Translations under genes and position numbers: made by a program
The notes under the pieces: generated by a model
The model's input: only the letters and a program-made list of their open reading frames with translations
Database searches by the model: none
What the model was told of the DNA's origin: nothing
Source of the DNA: Natronincola ferrireducens
GTDB lineage: Bacteria; Bacillota; Clostridia; Peptostreptococcales; Natronincolaceae
Length of the DNA stretch: 64,000 nt
Reading direction: 5' to 3'
NCBI RefSeq assembly: GCF_900100845.1
Contig: NZ_FNFP01000002.1
Location: 486,444-550,443, forward strand
In this document: positions 1 through 10,251 of the stretch, in pieces
Position numbering within the stretch: position 1 is the stretch's first letter
Layout of the letters: the number at the start of each line of letters is the position of its first letter

Positions 1-796
1 TGAATATTTCTAGCACTACCCGATCATGTACCACGTTTAAGTAAGGTACTATCATTGTTTCTGGATAAAATACATCATCTAGGTTTTTGATGATTCTTTT
101 CTTTATTTTTGAAGGTATCCCTTGAATCTTAGGGATAAAGGATTGAATCCTCCCATCTTCTTTATAGGTCACTTCATATAGACTAGGTACATATACCCCA
201 GATATTTTAGCAACTTCTTCTAAGAAGTTTGCTTTTACATAACCTTCCTTTTTAAATTTTCTATAAATATCTAATACTTCTATTTGTACTTCTTCCCCTT
301 CTCCTAGCACTATAATGTCAGCAAAATCTGCAATAGGTTCAGGGTTGTAGGCACAAGGTCCTCCTAGTATAACAAGAGGATGGTCTTCAGTACGGTCTTT
401 ACTAAATACTGGAACTCCTGCTAAATGTAGCATATTTAAAATGTTACTGTAGCTTAGTTCATATTGTAGGGTAAAGCCTAAAAAATCAAAACCTTTAATA
501 GGTTGTCTACTTTCTAGAGCAAAAAGAGGAATGTTGTTACTTCTCATTTCCTCTTCCATATCTACTGCAGGTGCAAAAACTCTTTCACAATAAACATCGT
601 CTATTGTATTTAATAGATGATACATAATTTGCATACCTAAGTGACTCATGCCAACCTCATAAATATCTGGGAAACAAAATCCATAGCGTATTGTTCCATT
701 ATCAATTGATTTATGTATACTATTTAACTCGTTTCCTAAGTATCTTGCAGGTTTTTCAACTTTGTACAGTAAATCTTCAATATTAACAGCATTCAT
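1..796 (-). CDS. TIGR03960-like B12-binding-type radical SAM protein (3' part outside window)
   Basis: Reading the minus strand from an ATG at 796 gives about 265 uninterrupted codons that run off the window edge. The start is fixed by GGAGG four bases upstream. The N-terminus MNAVNIEDLLYKVEKPARY and the following FCFPDIYEVGMSHLG and GGPCAYNPEPIADFAD segments are characteristic of the large clostridial radical SAM family TIGR03960, whose N-terminal half resembles a B12-binding domain. The CxxxCxxC cluster would lie beyond the edge, so it cannot be checked. In Clostridia this gene usually follows the SpoIVFB-like protease and precedes a TIGR03936 protein and RNase G, and that order fits here. 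Biochemical function is not established. Confidence 0.8.
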   Translation of the reverse strand, partial: MNAVNIEDLLYKVEKPARYLGNELNSIHKSIDNGTIRYGFCFPDIYEVGMSHLGMQIMYHLLNTIDDVYCERVFAPAVDMEEEMRSNNIPLFALESRQPIKGFDFLGFTLQYELSYSNILNMLHLAGVPVFSKDRTEDHPLVILGGPCAYNPEPIADFADIIVLGEGEEVQIEVLDIYRKFKKEGYVKANFLEEVAKISGVYVPSLYEVTYKEDGRIQSFIPKIQGIPSKIKKRIIKNLDDVFYPETMIVPYLNVVHDRVVLEIF

Positions 797-889
797 ATAT
801 GGTCCTCCAATTCTTTTTCCTTCATATGTATATTCCTTTATAAGTATATGATAACATAACTGATTTGAAAATATGTTATTATATATTGA

Positions 890-1774
890 TTATTTTTTTA
901 ATATTTCTAAAAGATTGGCTAAAGTTAATTTGTAATTATATTGAATGATGGCATCTAATATTTCACTTTCTGAAATGTTTCCTAACACCTTGCCTTTTGT
1001 ATTAATTACTGTGACAAAGTGATATTTACTTGTTGAAAATTCCTGTAAAACTTTTCTTAAATCAATAGATTCCAAGGCAGTTAAGTATTTAACATCCATA
1101 ATCCCCTTATCCAGCAGTTGCTTTTTCTTAGTGACTATTTGATAAATAAAAGTATAGCCAATTTTTTCTGCTTCATTATGGGCTTTAAAGTATAAGAAAA
1201 TAGCTATGCCAGTTAAAAAAAAGTTTTCTGTGTTTTTTGTGCCTAGATAAATACTGATAATAAATAGAGAACTTGCTATTATTTTACTAAGTTTTATCAT
1301 AAATTTCGTTGCCTTTTTAAACCCTATTTTGTTACTAAGATATGCCCTTAGTATTCTTCCACCATCCAGGGGTAAAATTGGAAGCATATTAAATAACCCA
1401 ATAGTAAGATTTATAAAGATAAAAAATAATAATATATCTACTTGGGTTGTTATATAGGATTGTATCATAATTGCTATTAATAATAAAACAAAGTTTACAA
1501 TGGGACCAACGATAGAAATAACCATTTCTTTGAAAGGGTCTAAATCCAAATAATTCTCTGCTCTAGCCACCCCTCCAAAGGGAAATAGTTCAATTTCTGT
1601 AACATTTACGCCATAATATATAGCTACAAAAGAATGAGCTAATTCATGGGTTACAATAACCAACATGACAAGGATTAGCTCATGAAAATATTCATAATAA
1701 ATGCTAAAAACCCAAATAGGTATTAGCAAATAATTTATTTTTATTACAATCCCAAACAATTTAAATAGTCTCAT
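890..1774 (-). CDS. spoIVFB: SpoIVFB-like M50 site-2 protease
   Basis: This is a 294-residue multi-pass membrane metalloprotease. The zinc motif HELAH lies near residue 44 (VTHELAHSFVAIYYGVNV), and the second motif NMLPILPLDGGRIL near residue 130 supplies the conserved Asp of the M50 active site. The region after about residue 220 looks like part of a CBS domain. In Bacillus, SpoIVFB cleaves pro-sigma-K in the mother cell. The role here is inferred from family and from the gene immediately upstream, which resembles its partner SpoIVFA. The spacing between the two is 22 bases, so they are probably cotranscribed. It could instead be a general M50 protease, because non-sporulation paralogues exist. 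Confidence 0.82.
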   Translation of the reverse strand: MRLFKLFGIVIKINYLLIPIWVFSIYYEYFHELILVMLVIVTHELAHSFVAIYYGVNVTEIELFPFGGVARAENYLDLDPFKEMVISIVGPIVNFVLLLIAIMIQSYITTQVDILLFFIFINLTIGLFNMLPILPLDGGRILRAYLSNKIGFKKATKFMIKLSKIIASSLFIISIYLGTKNTENFFLTGIAIFLYFKAHNEAEKIGYTFIYQIVTKKKQLLDKGIMDVKYLTALESIDLRKVLQEFSTSKYHFVTVINTKGKVLGNISESEILDAIIQYNYKLTLANLLEILKK

Positions 1775-1796
1775 TTTAAATGCCTGCCTTTATAGT

Positions 1797-2513
1797 CTAC
1801 ATACTTTGAATTCCAAGATTAATAAATAGCAAAGGGTCCACCGGTTGTTTGTTTTGCCACACTTCAAATCGTAATTTTCCTGCACTTGTACCTATTATTT
1901 CTCCAATGACAACCTTCTGATTTTTACTTACTATTCTCTGGTCTAAATTTTTATACACAGATAACAATTCTCCCTTATGTTTAATAATGATATAATTACC
2001 ACTTGACTGGTTTTCGCCAATCTCTAACACCACACCCTCCTGTGTGGCAATAACCTCATCCCCTATTTCTCCTTGTATTACAATACCTCTAGTTTTTACT
2101 GTTCTTCCCTCTACTTCTTCTTCAAAAAAAGAGATGATCTCCCCCTTCATTGGTGATACAAATTGAGTTTGAGATGTTCCTCCGAAGTTGAAGACTGGGA
2201 TAATATCATCACTTTTTCTAATTAACTGTAATGCCGAATCCTTTGCCCAGTGATAATTGTCAACTAAGTTAAATTGTTTATTTATTCTATAATCCACTTT
2301 AGTAATAATGTAATTGGTTGCTCTTGTATTAATATTTTTTATAATTATGATCACCAGCAATATCGTGAGACATATAATCAGTTTTATGAAAGTTTTTTTA
2401 AACCACAGCCCATAATCTATGTCCCATAGACCTACAGGATTTTTGTTTGTTCTATTGTGGAAAATTCCTATGGGTTGGACTTGGTTATTACTTTTTCTTG
2501 TATTCATCTTCAT
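1797..2513 (-). CDS. SpoIVFA-like membrane protein with degenerate M23 domain
   Basis: This 238-residue protein has one N-terminal transmembrane segment (about residues 40-62) and a C-terminal M23/LytM-like beta domain (about 128-235). The zinc ligands expected of an active M23 peptidase are not visible. The first His region reads TRGIVIQGEIG and the final HxH region reads LRFEVW, so a structural or regulatory role is likely. In Bacillus, SpoIVFA holds and inhibits SpoIVFB. The downstream M50 gene supports that pairing here. The start ATG follows GGAGGGAATG. An 11-bp tandem repeat (2520-2541) lies just upstream. Confidence 0.75.
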   Translation of the reverse strand: MKMNTRKSNNQVQPIGIFHNRTNKNPVGLWDIDYGLWFKKTFIKLIICLTILLVIIIIKNINTRATNYIITKVDYRINKQFNLVDNYHWAKDSALQLIRKSDDIIPVFNFGGTSQTQFVSPMKGEIISFFEEEVEGRTVKTRGIVIQGEIGDEVIATQEGVVLEIGENQSSGNYIIIKHKGELLSVYKNLDQRIVSKNQKVVIGEIIGTSAGKLRFEVWQNKQPVDPLLFINLGIQSM

Positions 2514-2611
2514 TCCCTCCTTTGTGTAGACTTTGTGTAGATTTAGTATAAATATATTGCTATGTTCTTTAATTTATTACAGCCTCTAAAAGTTATTATA
2601 GAAATGTGGAC

Positions 2612-2650
2612 AAATAAAAAAGACCATTTATTTTAATAAATAAACAGTCT
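2612..2650 (-). terminator. Rho-independent terminator after mgsA
   Basis: On the minus strand a 13-bp stem (AGACTGTTTATTT pairing with AAATAAATGGTCT, two G-U pairs) is followed by a TTTTTTA run. It lies 18 bases after the mgsA stop and separates the min operon from the spoIVF pair. Confidence 0.8.
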
Positions 2651-2667
2651 CTGTAAAACTATATTGT

Positions 2668-3069
2668 TTACCTTTTATTAACAAATTTTCTCCATTCTAA
2701 ATCTCCACGTTCTAGAGATCGAATTAAAATTTCTGCAGTAGCAATATTTGTAGCAACAGGAATCATATGTACATCACATAGTCTTATAAGAGCTTGAATG
2801 TCTGGCTCATGGGGTTGAGCAGTTAAAGGATCTCTAAAAAAGATAATAATATCCATTCTATTATTAGCGATTTCTGCACCTATTTGTTGGTCTCCTCCCA
2901 TAGGACCTGACTGAAATCTGTGGACTTCTAGTGAGGTAGCCTCCATAATTTTTTTCCCAGTTGTCCCAGTAGCAAATAGATTATAATCCTTTAATATATA
3001 CTCATAGGCTGTTGCAAAATTTACCATCATTTCTTTTTTCATGTCATGGGCTATAAGTGCTATATTCAT
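2668..3069 (-). CDS. mgsA: methylglyoxal synthase
   Basis: This 133-residue protein is full length for the family. It converts dihydroxyacetone phosphate to methylglyoxal and phosphate, a bypass of lower glycolysis when phosphate is short. Visible family landmarks are the N-terminal [12 protein letters not shown], the phosphate-binding GTTGKKI (about residues 35-41), [12 protein letters not shown] (about 54-65) and the FFRDPL segment carrying a conserved Asp (about residue 79). It follows minE by 19 bases at the distal end of the min cluster, an order common in Clostridia. A terminator follows directly. Confidence 0.95.
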   Translation of the reverse strand: MNIALIAHDMKKEMMVNFATAYEYILKDYNLFATGTTGKKIMEATSLEVHRFQSGPMGGDQQIGAEIANNRMDIIIFFRDPLTAQPHEPDIQALIRLCDVHMIPVATNIATAEILIRSLERGDLEWRKFVNKR

Positions 3070-3088
3070 AAGCTTCCTCCTAAATCTA

Positions 3089-3373
3089 TTATCCCCGACT
3101 TTTTTCTTTCATTTTTTTAATTGGAATGTTTGCTATTAATGCTGGCATCATGGTGTCATCATTATCTCTTTTTGTTTTTGTCAATGTAACCTCAAATCCT
3201 TCTTCATCAATCTCAACATAGTCAGATATAATTTTAATAATATCTCCCTTGACCATATCCAGAAAGTGAGGAGAGCAATTCGTTCTATCGTGCACCAATA
3301 CTAGCTTTAACCGTTCTTTAGCAACATTTTTGCTTGTTCCATTGTCTTTGTTAAAAAACTTTAAAAAATCCAT
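3089..3373 (-). CDS. minE: cell division topological specificity factor MinE
   Basis: This 94-residue MinE stimulates the MinD ATPase and sets the position of the division site. The N-terminal amphipathic stretch ([10 protein letters not shown]), the anti-MinCD segment with [12 protein letters not shown] (about residues 21-32), and the C-terminal dimerisation region ([10 protein letters not shown]) are in the expected order. It lies 21 bases after minD with AGGAGG before the ATG. A MinE rather than DivIVA-only system is typical of Clostridia. Confidence 0.95.
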   Translation of the reverse strand: MDFLKFFNKDNGTSKNVAKERLKLVLVHDRTNCSPHFLDMVKGDIIKIISDYVEIDEEGFEVTLTKTKRDNDDTMMPALIANIPIKKMKEKSRG

Positions 3374-3394
3374 TGTTTTCCTCCTTTCTATATA

Positions 3395-4198
3395 TTATTT
3401 TGCTAAGCCAAAAATCTTTCTTATCTTTGCAACAAATCCTTCAGTAGCCTCCATACTCATATAGGGCACTTGTTCACCAGTAATACGTTTAGCTATATTT
3501 CTATAGGCTTGTCCAGCCATGGAAGTATTATCAGTAACTGCTGGTTCGCCTTTATTAGTAGCTATGACAATAGCTTCATCATCAGGAATTACCCCTAATA
3601 AGTCAATTGCTAAAATATCAATCATATCTTCGATATTCATCATATCTCCTTTTTTTACCATATCTATCCTAATACGGTTAATAATTAAAAGGGGATCCCT
3701 TAATTCTGAAGCCTCTAGAAGGCCTATAATTCTATCGGCATCTCTAACAGCTGATATTTCTGGTGTTGTAACAACAATTGCCCTACTAGCACCAGCTATG
3801 GCATTTCTAAATCCTTGCTCAATCCCAGCTGGACAATCTACTAATACATAATCAAAGCCCTCCATCTCTATTAAGTTATTGGTTAACTTCTGCATTTGTT
3901 CAGGAGAGATTGCATTTTTATCCTTAGTTTGTGCAGCAGGTAATAAGTGTAATCCCTCATATCGTTTATCTTTGATAAGAGCTTGTCTTAATCTGCACGT
4001 CCCTTCTACAACATCTACTAAATCATAAACAATACGGTTTTCTAACCCCATTACAACATCTAAGTTCCTCAAACCTATATCAGCATCAATAACAGCTACT
4101 TTGTATCCCAATTGGGATAAGCCTGTACCTAAATTGGCTGTAGTTGTTGTTTTGCCAACGCCACCTTTCCCTGATGTAATGACAATTACTTCTCCCAT
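3395..4198 (-). CDS. minD: septum site-determining ATPase MinD
   Basis: This 267-residue ParA/MinD ATPase carries the deviant Walker A SGKGGVGKTTTTANLG at residues 8-23, the switch DADIGLRNLD (about 38-47) and DCPAGIEQG (about 121-129). The C-terminus FVAKIRKIFGLAK forms the expected amphipathic membrane-targeting helix. MinD binds the membrane as an ATP dimer, recruits MinC and is released by MinE. It sits between minC and minE in the same operon. Confidence 0.97.
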   Translation of the reverse strand: MGEVIVITSGKGGVGKTTTTANLGTGLSQLGYKVAVIDADIGLRNLDVVMGLENRIVYDLVDVVEGTCRLRQALIKDKRYEGLHLLPAAQTKDKNAISPEQMQKLTNNLIEMEGFDYVLVDCPAGIEQGFRNAIAGASRAIVVTTPEISAVRDADRIIGLLEASELRDPLLIINRIRIDMVKKGDMMNIEDMIDILAIDLLGVIPDDEAIVIATNKGEPAVTDNTSMAGQAYRNIAKRITGEQVPYMSMEATEGFVAKIRKIFGLAK

Positions 4199-4211
4199 TA
4201 TTAATTACCCC

Positions 4212-4853
4212 CTATTTGTTTACTTTATTGTTTAAGTAAGGTTCAATATATATACTATTTTCTTTAATACGTGCTAATTCTGGATTCTTTGGTTTTTCGT
4301 ATTTACCATCAGGAGCTCTGGTTATAATGTTTGCAATTCTTAATTGAGTGGGGTCTAAGTATATAGCTGCTACACAAGCCTCCTCATTGCCATTAGAACC
4401 CGCATGGGCTATTCCCCTAAGGCTTCCCATAACAATAATATTGCCTTTAGCAGTAACCTGGGCACCAGGATTAACATCCCCTATAATCACTAAATTTCCT
4501 TCATAATCAATTTTTTGTCCTGATCTTAAGGTCCCTTTTATAAACTTCGTTTTTCCTTCCATTATACCCTCAAAAACTTCATTGCTTGTTTTATTACTAC
4601 TGTCCACCTCTTTTTCCTTGACGACATCCATCTTATATCTAGTAGTCATAATATTTTCTAGTTCTTCTTTTTCTTCAGTTGTTAAGAGTTCACAACGAAT
4701 TTCAAAGATTTTAGCACCCTTAAAAAAAGTTTGTGCCTTTTCCAGCTTATTTATTAGATGCTGTCGAATTGTTTCAAAATCATAATTTGGTTTGATACAA
4801 ACAAAAAGTCCCTGTTTTGTTCCTTTAAATTCAATTGCGTTTTCTTCAGCCAT
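4212..4853 (-). CDS. minC: septum site-determining protein MinC
   Basis: This 213-residue FtsZ assembly inhibitor has an N-terminal MinC_N domain (about 1-100). The C-terminal right-handed beta-helix MinC_C domain contains RSGQKIDYEGNLVIIGDVNPGA and the GSLRGIAHAG turn (about 110-155). It acts with MinD to block polar division. It is the first gene of the min unit. A strong terminator at 5021-5049 separates it from PBP2 upstream, so a promoter should lie in 4860-5015, although I could not assign one. Confidence 0.95.
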   Translation of the reverse strand: MAEENAIEFKGTKQGLFVCIKPNYDFETIRQHLINKLEKAQTFFKGAKIFEIRCELLTTEEKEELENIMTTRYKMDVVKEKEVDSSNKTSNEVFEGIMEGKTKFIKGTLRSGQKIDYEGNLVIIGDVNPGAQVTAKGNIIVMGSLRGIAHAGSNGNEEACVAAIYLDPTQLRIANIITRAPDGKYEKPKNPELARIKENSIYIEPYLNNKVNK

Positions 4854-5020
4854 GGAATACTACCTCCACTAGTGAATTAATTTCTTATTACCTTTTATAT
4901 CATTTAAATAATAAATTCTCCACAACTATCTTAAATCCTTCTTAATATTAACAAAAAAAGTTAGGGACTATAGTAGGAAAAGCGACAAATAATAACAGTT
5001 AATTGGGTACTTTTAAAAAA

Positions 5021-5049
5021 ACAGGTTAACTGCTAGGGAGTTAACCTGT
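5021..5049 (-). terminator. terminator overlapping the end of the PBP2 gene
   Basis: A perfect 11-bp inverted repeat (ACAGGTTAACT / AGTTAACCTGT, 7-base loop) is followed on the minus strand by TTTTTTT. The 5' arm is made of the last sense codons of the PBP2 gene and the loop contains its TAG stop. Confidence 0.85.
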
Positions 5050-7825
5050 TTTCTATCATTATTCCATCTTGCTCTACTACTGTATTTAATCCCATGTATT
5101 CAGCAACTATTTCTCTAAATATGGGGGCACCATATCCTCCAGATCCCCCTTGGAAAATAAGGACTGATATAGCTATCTGGGGATCGTCATAGGGAGCAAA
5201 GCCTGTATACCATGCATAGTTGTCGTAATCCCTTTTAAATTGATCCAAATTAGCTCTAGGATTAAGGGCTTTAATGGCTTCTCTCATAACAAAGCTTTCG
5301 TCCTCATATCTGGGATTGTCTTTGTTTTCTTCCATCAATTGAGCCATTTTATGCTCTACTGCTGCTTCTGATACCCCCCAAGCTCTTAAATGCTGCTTTA
5401 AATATTGTATTTCATCAACAGGAGGGATTTTACCTGATCTTTGGGCTGTTCCTGTCTTCCCAGCTACATCAATAGGGAAGTCTCTAAAATAACTTCTAGC
5501 CGACCCTGTTTTGTTAACTAAATACATACCATAGTTCACTTCATCTAAGTTTTTATAGTCTTTTAATTCAATACGCTCTACTAGCTCTGGAGGAAACTCT
5601 GTTATACTTTCCCCGTCATAGCTTTGGGTCTTTCTTACTAAGCTTAAATTATACCTATAGCCTCCGTTAGCTAATATAGCCATATAATTCGCCATCTGGA
5701 GGGGGGTGTAGGAATGCTCTCCTTGGCCAATAGCGAAGTTCATGGTGTCAGCTACACTCCATCTAGCTTGAGTAAAGTAGCTGTATTTACAAATATCTGT
5801 GTAAATATTGGCCCTATCTTCCTTGATGCCTAAATCCACCATTCTTCTATAAACCTCACCTCTAGAAGGATTTTCCTCTGCCCAACTGACAATTTGTTCA
5901 ATAGTTTCTTTCAATACTTCTTCTGTCGCCTCCACTTTGGTATCATCAAGATCATCCAACTTCATCTGTCTTTCGAGGTGCCGTCTTAGCATAGCTTTAA
6001 TTGTTCTGGTTTTATTTTCTATGCTAGGGACACCCCCAGATCTTTCCCTAGGCACTTGAATTTCTATTCCGGTTCTATCATTTAATCCAAACATTTTTGT
6101 GTATTTTGTGAGAATATCGGTATTCATTTTAATCGGTAAGTATCTTCCAGATCCATAATCATATCCATTGGCTACTGAGTAGAAATAATAATTATTAGAA
6201 TCAGCAATAGCTTCATGGAGACCTTGATAACCCATTGTTCGACGACTTTGATTCCATAACCAGTTACCAAAGCTATGACCTCCTACTTGAATAAAACCCC
6301 TATCTAATATTCTATAGTTTGGACTTAAACCCTGTTCTATACCAGCTAAACCTACAATCATTTTAAAGGTTGAACCAGGTTGTATAGCTGTGCTTGTTGC
6401 AATATTAGTAAGAGGTCTTGGAGCTAAGGGGTCCCTTTCATTTTCTGGCATAAGACTATTCCAGTCTGCACTACTTATCCCTGTGGCAAACAGGTTGGGA
6501 TCATAGGCAGGATAATTAGCCATAGCTAAAACCTCTCCAGTTTTTATATCAGTAACAACTACAGAACCTGAGGTGGCATTATCCAGAGGTCCCCATCTGC
6601 TGACGAGGCGATCGGTTCCCCAACGACCTTCATAGGTACCTCCAGCTTGAAGGGTTTTTAGAACCTCCTCTAGGGTTTCCTCTGCCACTCTTTGTAAATT
6701 GGCATCAAGGGTTAAATAAACCCCATCTCCAGGAATAGGATCTTCTATTTCCAATACTTTTATAAGCCTTCCCCTGGAGTCCACAACAACCCTTTGAGAG
6801 CCGTCCTGACCCTTTAGAGTTTCTTCAAAGCTATGTTCTATTCCAGTTTTACCAATAATATCACTTGGAAGATAGCCCAGTTCTCTAACATATTTATCAA
6901 TTTCGTTTTGTTGTGATATTTTTCCTAAATTACCCAATACATGAGCAGCCCTTTGGTCTTCTGGGTAATACCGTACGGGCTCAACAGCTATATTTACCCC
7001 AGGAAGACTCATGATTTTTTCTTCGATTTCTGTTACTGAAGCCTCTGAAAGGTCTTGGGCAATTCTTACAGGCTGGTATTGTAGATAGCCCTGTTTTCTA
7101 AGGAGTTCTCTAACAACCATAATCTTTCTAGCCTCTACATCAGAATATTCCTCAGGAATCTTGTAGACGTTATTTCTAACAATTTGAAAAGCCTCGTAGG
7201 CTGAGAGTTCCTTATCTGTAATGTTATAGCTTTGCAACCATTGTTCCTTACGCATTTCCTCAATGAACTGAAATGGTTGTCTGCTTATGGTAATAGGTAC
7301 AGTGCCCATTGCTCTAATTAACTGTTGTTGAACTTCTCCCGGGTCAGTTTCTTCTATACCATATCTTCTTCGTAGCATTTCAAAAGCTTCTTGTGCAGTT
7401 CCTGCTTTTAACAGATCATTTCTTTCCTTCCAATTCTGAATTTCTAAATCATAGGTAAAAACATACTCTCCTTCTTCACTAAAGATGATAGGAAATTCAT
7501 CATTGTATTTATCTTCATTCTTTTCCAATATATTTATAAGTTTAAGTGATACTTCATTTATTTTCTCATCAATTACTTCATTTTTCATGATTTGGACAGT
7601 AAAGCTTGGTCGGTTTCCTGCTAATAGTCTACCGTAACGGTCTCTTATCTCTCCCCTAGCAGCTGGCAATGGTATAGTTTTGATAATTCTGTTCTCGGCC
7701 TGCTCCCTATATTCCTCACCCTGAACAATCATAATAGTAGCTAATCTAAATAGAATAACTACAAAAACCAAAATGTATGTTAATATAATAACATTGTATC
7801 TGTTTTTTAGCTTTTTAAAAATCAT
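5033..7825 (-). CDS. mrdA: penicillin-binding protein 2 (class B transpeptidase, elongasome)
   Basis: This 930-residue class B PBP has an N-terminal membrane anchor (about 11-33), a pedestal/dimerisation domain, and a transpeptidase domain with SxxK as STFK (near residue 484), SNN (near 543) and KTG as GKTGTAQ (near 790). It crosslinks peptidoglycan for rod-shape elongation with MreBCD, encoded just upstream. It is longer than the roughly 650-700 residues of typical PBP2. Extra charged helical sequence is inserted at about 605-680 and 800-860, which appears common in clostridial homologues. The start follows GGTGATGCGAT and overlaps no neighbour. Confidence 0.93.
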   Translation of the reverse strand: MIFKKLKNRYNVIILTYILVFVVILFRLATIMIVQGEEYREQAENRIIKTIPLPAARGEIRDRYGRLLAGNRPSFTVQIMKNEVIDEKINEVSLKLINILEKNEDKYNDEFPIIFSEEGEYVFTYDLEIQNWKERNDLLKAGTAQEAFEMLRRRYGIEETDPGEVQQQLIRAMGTVPITISRQPFQFIEEMRKEQWLQSYNITDKELSAYEAFQIVRNNVYKIPEEYSDVEARKIMVVRELLRKQGYLQYQPVRIAQDLSEASVTEIEEKIMSLPGVNIAVEPVRYYPEDQRAAHVLGNLGKISQQNEIDKYVRELGYLPSDIIGKTGIEHSFEETLKGQDGSQRVVVDSRGRLIKVLEIEDPIPGDGVYLTLDANLQRVAEETLEEVLKTLQAGGTYEGRWGTDRLVSRWGPLDNATSGSVVVTDIKTGEVLAMANYPAYDPNLFATGISSADWNSLMPENERDPLAPRPLTNIATSTAIQPGSTFKMIVGLAGIEQGLSPNYRILDRGFIQVGGHSFGNWLWNQSRRTMGYQGLHEAIADSNNYYFYSVANGYDYGSGRYLPIKMNTDILTKYTKMFGLNDRTGIEIQVPRERSGGVPSIENKTRTIKAMLRRHLERQMKLDDLDDTKVEATEEVLKETIEQIVSWAEENPSRGEVYRRMVDLGIKEDRANIYTDICKYSYFTQARWSVADTMNFAIGQGEHSYTPLQMANYMAILANGGYRYNLSLVRKTQSYDGESITEFPPELVERIELKDYKNLDEVNYGMYLVNKTGSARSYFRDFPIDVAGKTGTAQRSGKIPPVDEIQYLKQHLRAWGVSEAAVEHKMAQLMEENKDNPRYEDESFVMREAIKALNPRANLDQFKRDYDNYAWYTGFAPYDDPQIAISVLIFQGGSGGYGAPIFREIVAEYMGLNTVVEQDGIMIENRLTP

Positions 7826-7839
7826 ATCGCATCACCATT

Positions 7840-8328
7840 CTAATATCTTCTAGTTGGTCGAAATATTTTTGATACATAAGCATATACAAAAAGGGAGATA
7901 ATAGCATTATAAAGGATTTCAATAATAAGGCTTATCTTAAAAATATTTAAAAATTGTAAATTAAATCCTAAAAAATAAATAAAAAATAAGCTAACACCAT
8001 AATAAAACATGGTTGCCAATGATGTAAATAGAAAAGGAATAATATAATTTTCTTTAAATATGTTTTTGTTTGTAAGGGATATAAAATATCCTATAAGCAT
8101 ATAAACCAGTGCATTTATTCCTATCACTTTTCCAAACAAAATATCTTGTAAAATACCCATAATAAAACCTATTAATGCACTTTTATCTTTTGCTATATTA
8201 ATAGCAAAGCATACCACTAATATAAGGGCAGTATTAGGAATAACATTATATATTTTAATAAATTGCAGTACTGTTGATTGTAAAAACAAATTTAATACGA
8301 TAATCAATCCAATAGTTAATACCTTCAC
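7840..8328 (-). CDS. mreD: rod shape-determining protein MreD
   Basis: This 162-residue, highly hydrophobic protein has about five predicted membrane spans and MreD-type sequence (FLQSTVLQFIKIYNVIPN, then GFIMGILQDILFG). It is an elongasome membrane component between MreC and PBP2. The start is GTG at 8328, preceded by AAGGGG at about nine bases. It lies between mreC and mrdA with 14-15 base gaps, which supports one transcript. Confidence 0.92.
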   Translation of the reverse strand: MKVLTIGLIIVLNLFLQSTVLQFIKIYNVIPNTALILVVCFAINIAKDKSALIGFIMGILQDILFGKVIGINALVYMLIGYFISLTNKNIFKENYIIPFLFTSLATMFYYGVSLFFIYFLGFNLQFLNIFKISLIIEILYNAIISLFVYAYVSKIFRPTRRY

Positions 8329-8343
8329 TTTATTTAACCCCTT

Positions 8344-9186
8344 TTATTCGTCCCCTATTATCCTTGGAGCTATAACTAATACCTTATTCATTTTCTTAAA
8401 GTTAACAACAGGCTCTACAGTAATGGTTTTTAATAATTGATCAGGAGATTTTCCAACTTCAACAACTTCTCCTATCATAATGCCTCTGGGATATATACCC
8501 AAACCAGAAGTGATAATTTTATCTCCTACCACTACTTCTACCATTGGGTCAAATAAATATCCAGTTAATTCATTGGTAATACTCCCTGATACGATTCCTT
8601 GATAACTTCTGTCCCTTAAAACCTGAAAGCTTACTGAGCTATTGTTGTCAATAATAGATATAACCTTGGACCAGTTTCCTCCTACTTCATAAACCCTACC
8701 AATTAAACCATTGGATGCCAAAACAATACTGTCTTTTTGTATGCCGTGATTTTCTCCTACATCAATGGTAAATATGTCAAACCAATTTCCAGGGGATTTT
8801 GCCACAACATTGGCAGTTGTAACCCCGTCAGTTATCTCATATTCCATATAATTTAAAGCAAATTTTAATCCTCTTAACTCCTCTAGTTCGTCTCGAGACA
8901 TTCTTAGGTCTATGACTTCCTGTTGTAATACCTCTATCTCTTTCTTCAATAGATCATTTTCCCTCTTAATTTTTGAAAAATTGAAAATTGAGGACAAACC
9001 ATCCCCAACAGTATTGGCTCCAACAGTCACTACCCTCTGAGCAGGGCTAAGGATATTCCCCACCCACTTCTCTACTACAGATAACTCATCCCGCTGTTTA
9101 GAGGTAAATCCTATGATTATAATGAGAATGATAGCGACAATTGTCACTATCATTGCTACTTTATCTTTAAAGGTTTTTCTTTCCAT
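8344..9186 (-). CDS. mreC: rod shape-determining protein MreC
   Basis: This 280-residue bitopic protein has a transmembrane helix at about 9-29, a coiled coil at about 70-105 (KRENDLLKKEIEVLQQEV) and the extracellular double beta-barrel with VVAKSPGNWFDIFTIDVGEN and GLIGRVYEVG. It links cytoplasmic MreB to the periplasmic or extracytoplasmic wall synthesis enzymes. It sits in canonical mreBCD order, 14 bases after mreB. Confidence 0.95.
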   Translation of the reverse strand: MERKTFKDKVAMIVTIVAIILIIIIGFTSKQRDELSVVEKWVGNILSPAQRVVTVGANTVGDGLSSIFNFSKIKRENDLLKKEIEVLQQEVIDLRMSRDELEELRGLKFALNYMEYEITDGVTTANVVAKSPGNWFDIFTIDVGENHGIQKDSIVLASNGLIGRVYEVGGNWSKVISIIDNNSSVSFQVLRDRSYQGIVSGSITNELTGYLFDPMVEVVVGDKIITSGLGIYPRGIMIGEVVEVGKSPDQLLKTITVEPVVNFKKMNKVLVIAPRIIGDE

Positions 9187-9200
9187 CTACCCCACCATCT

Positions 9201-10238
<1,038 letters not shown>

Positions 10239-10251
10239 CTAAATTGTTCAT

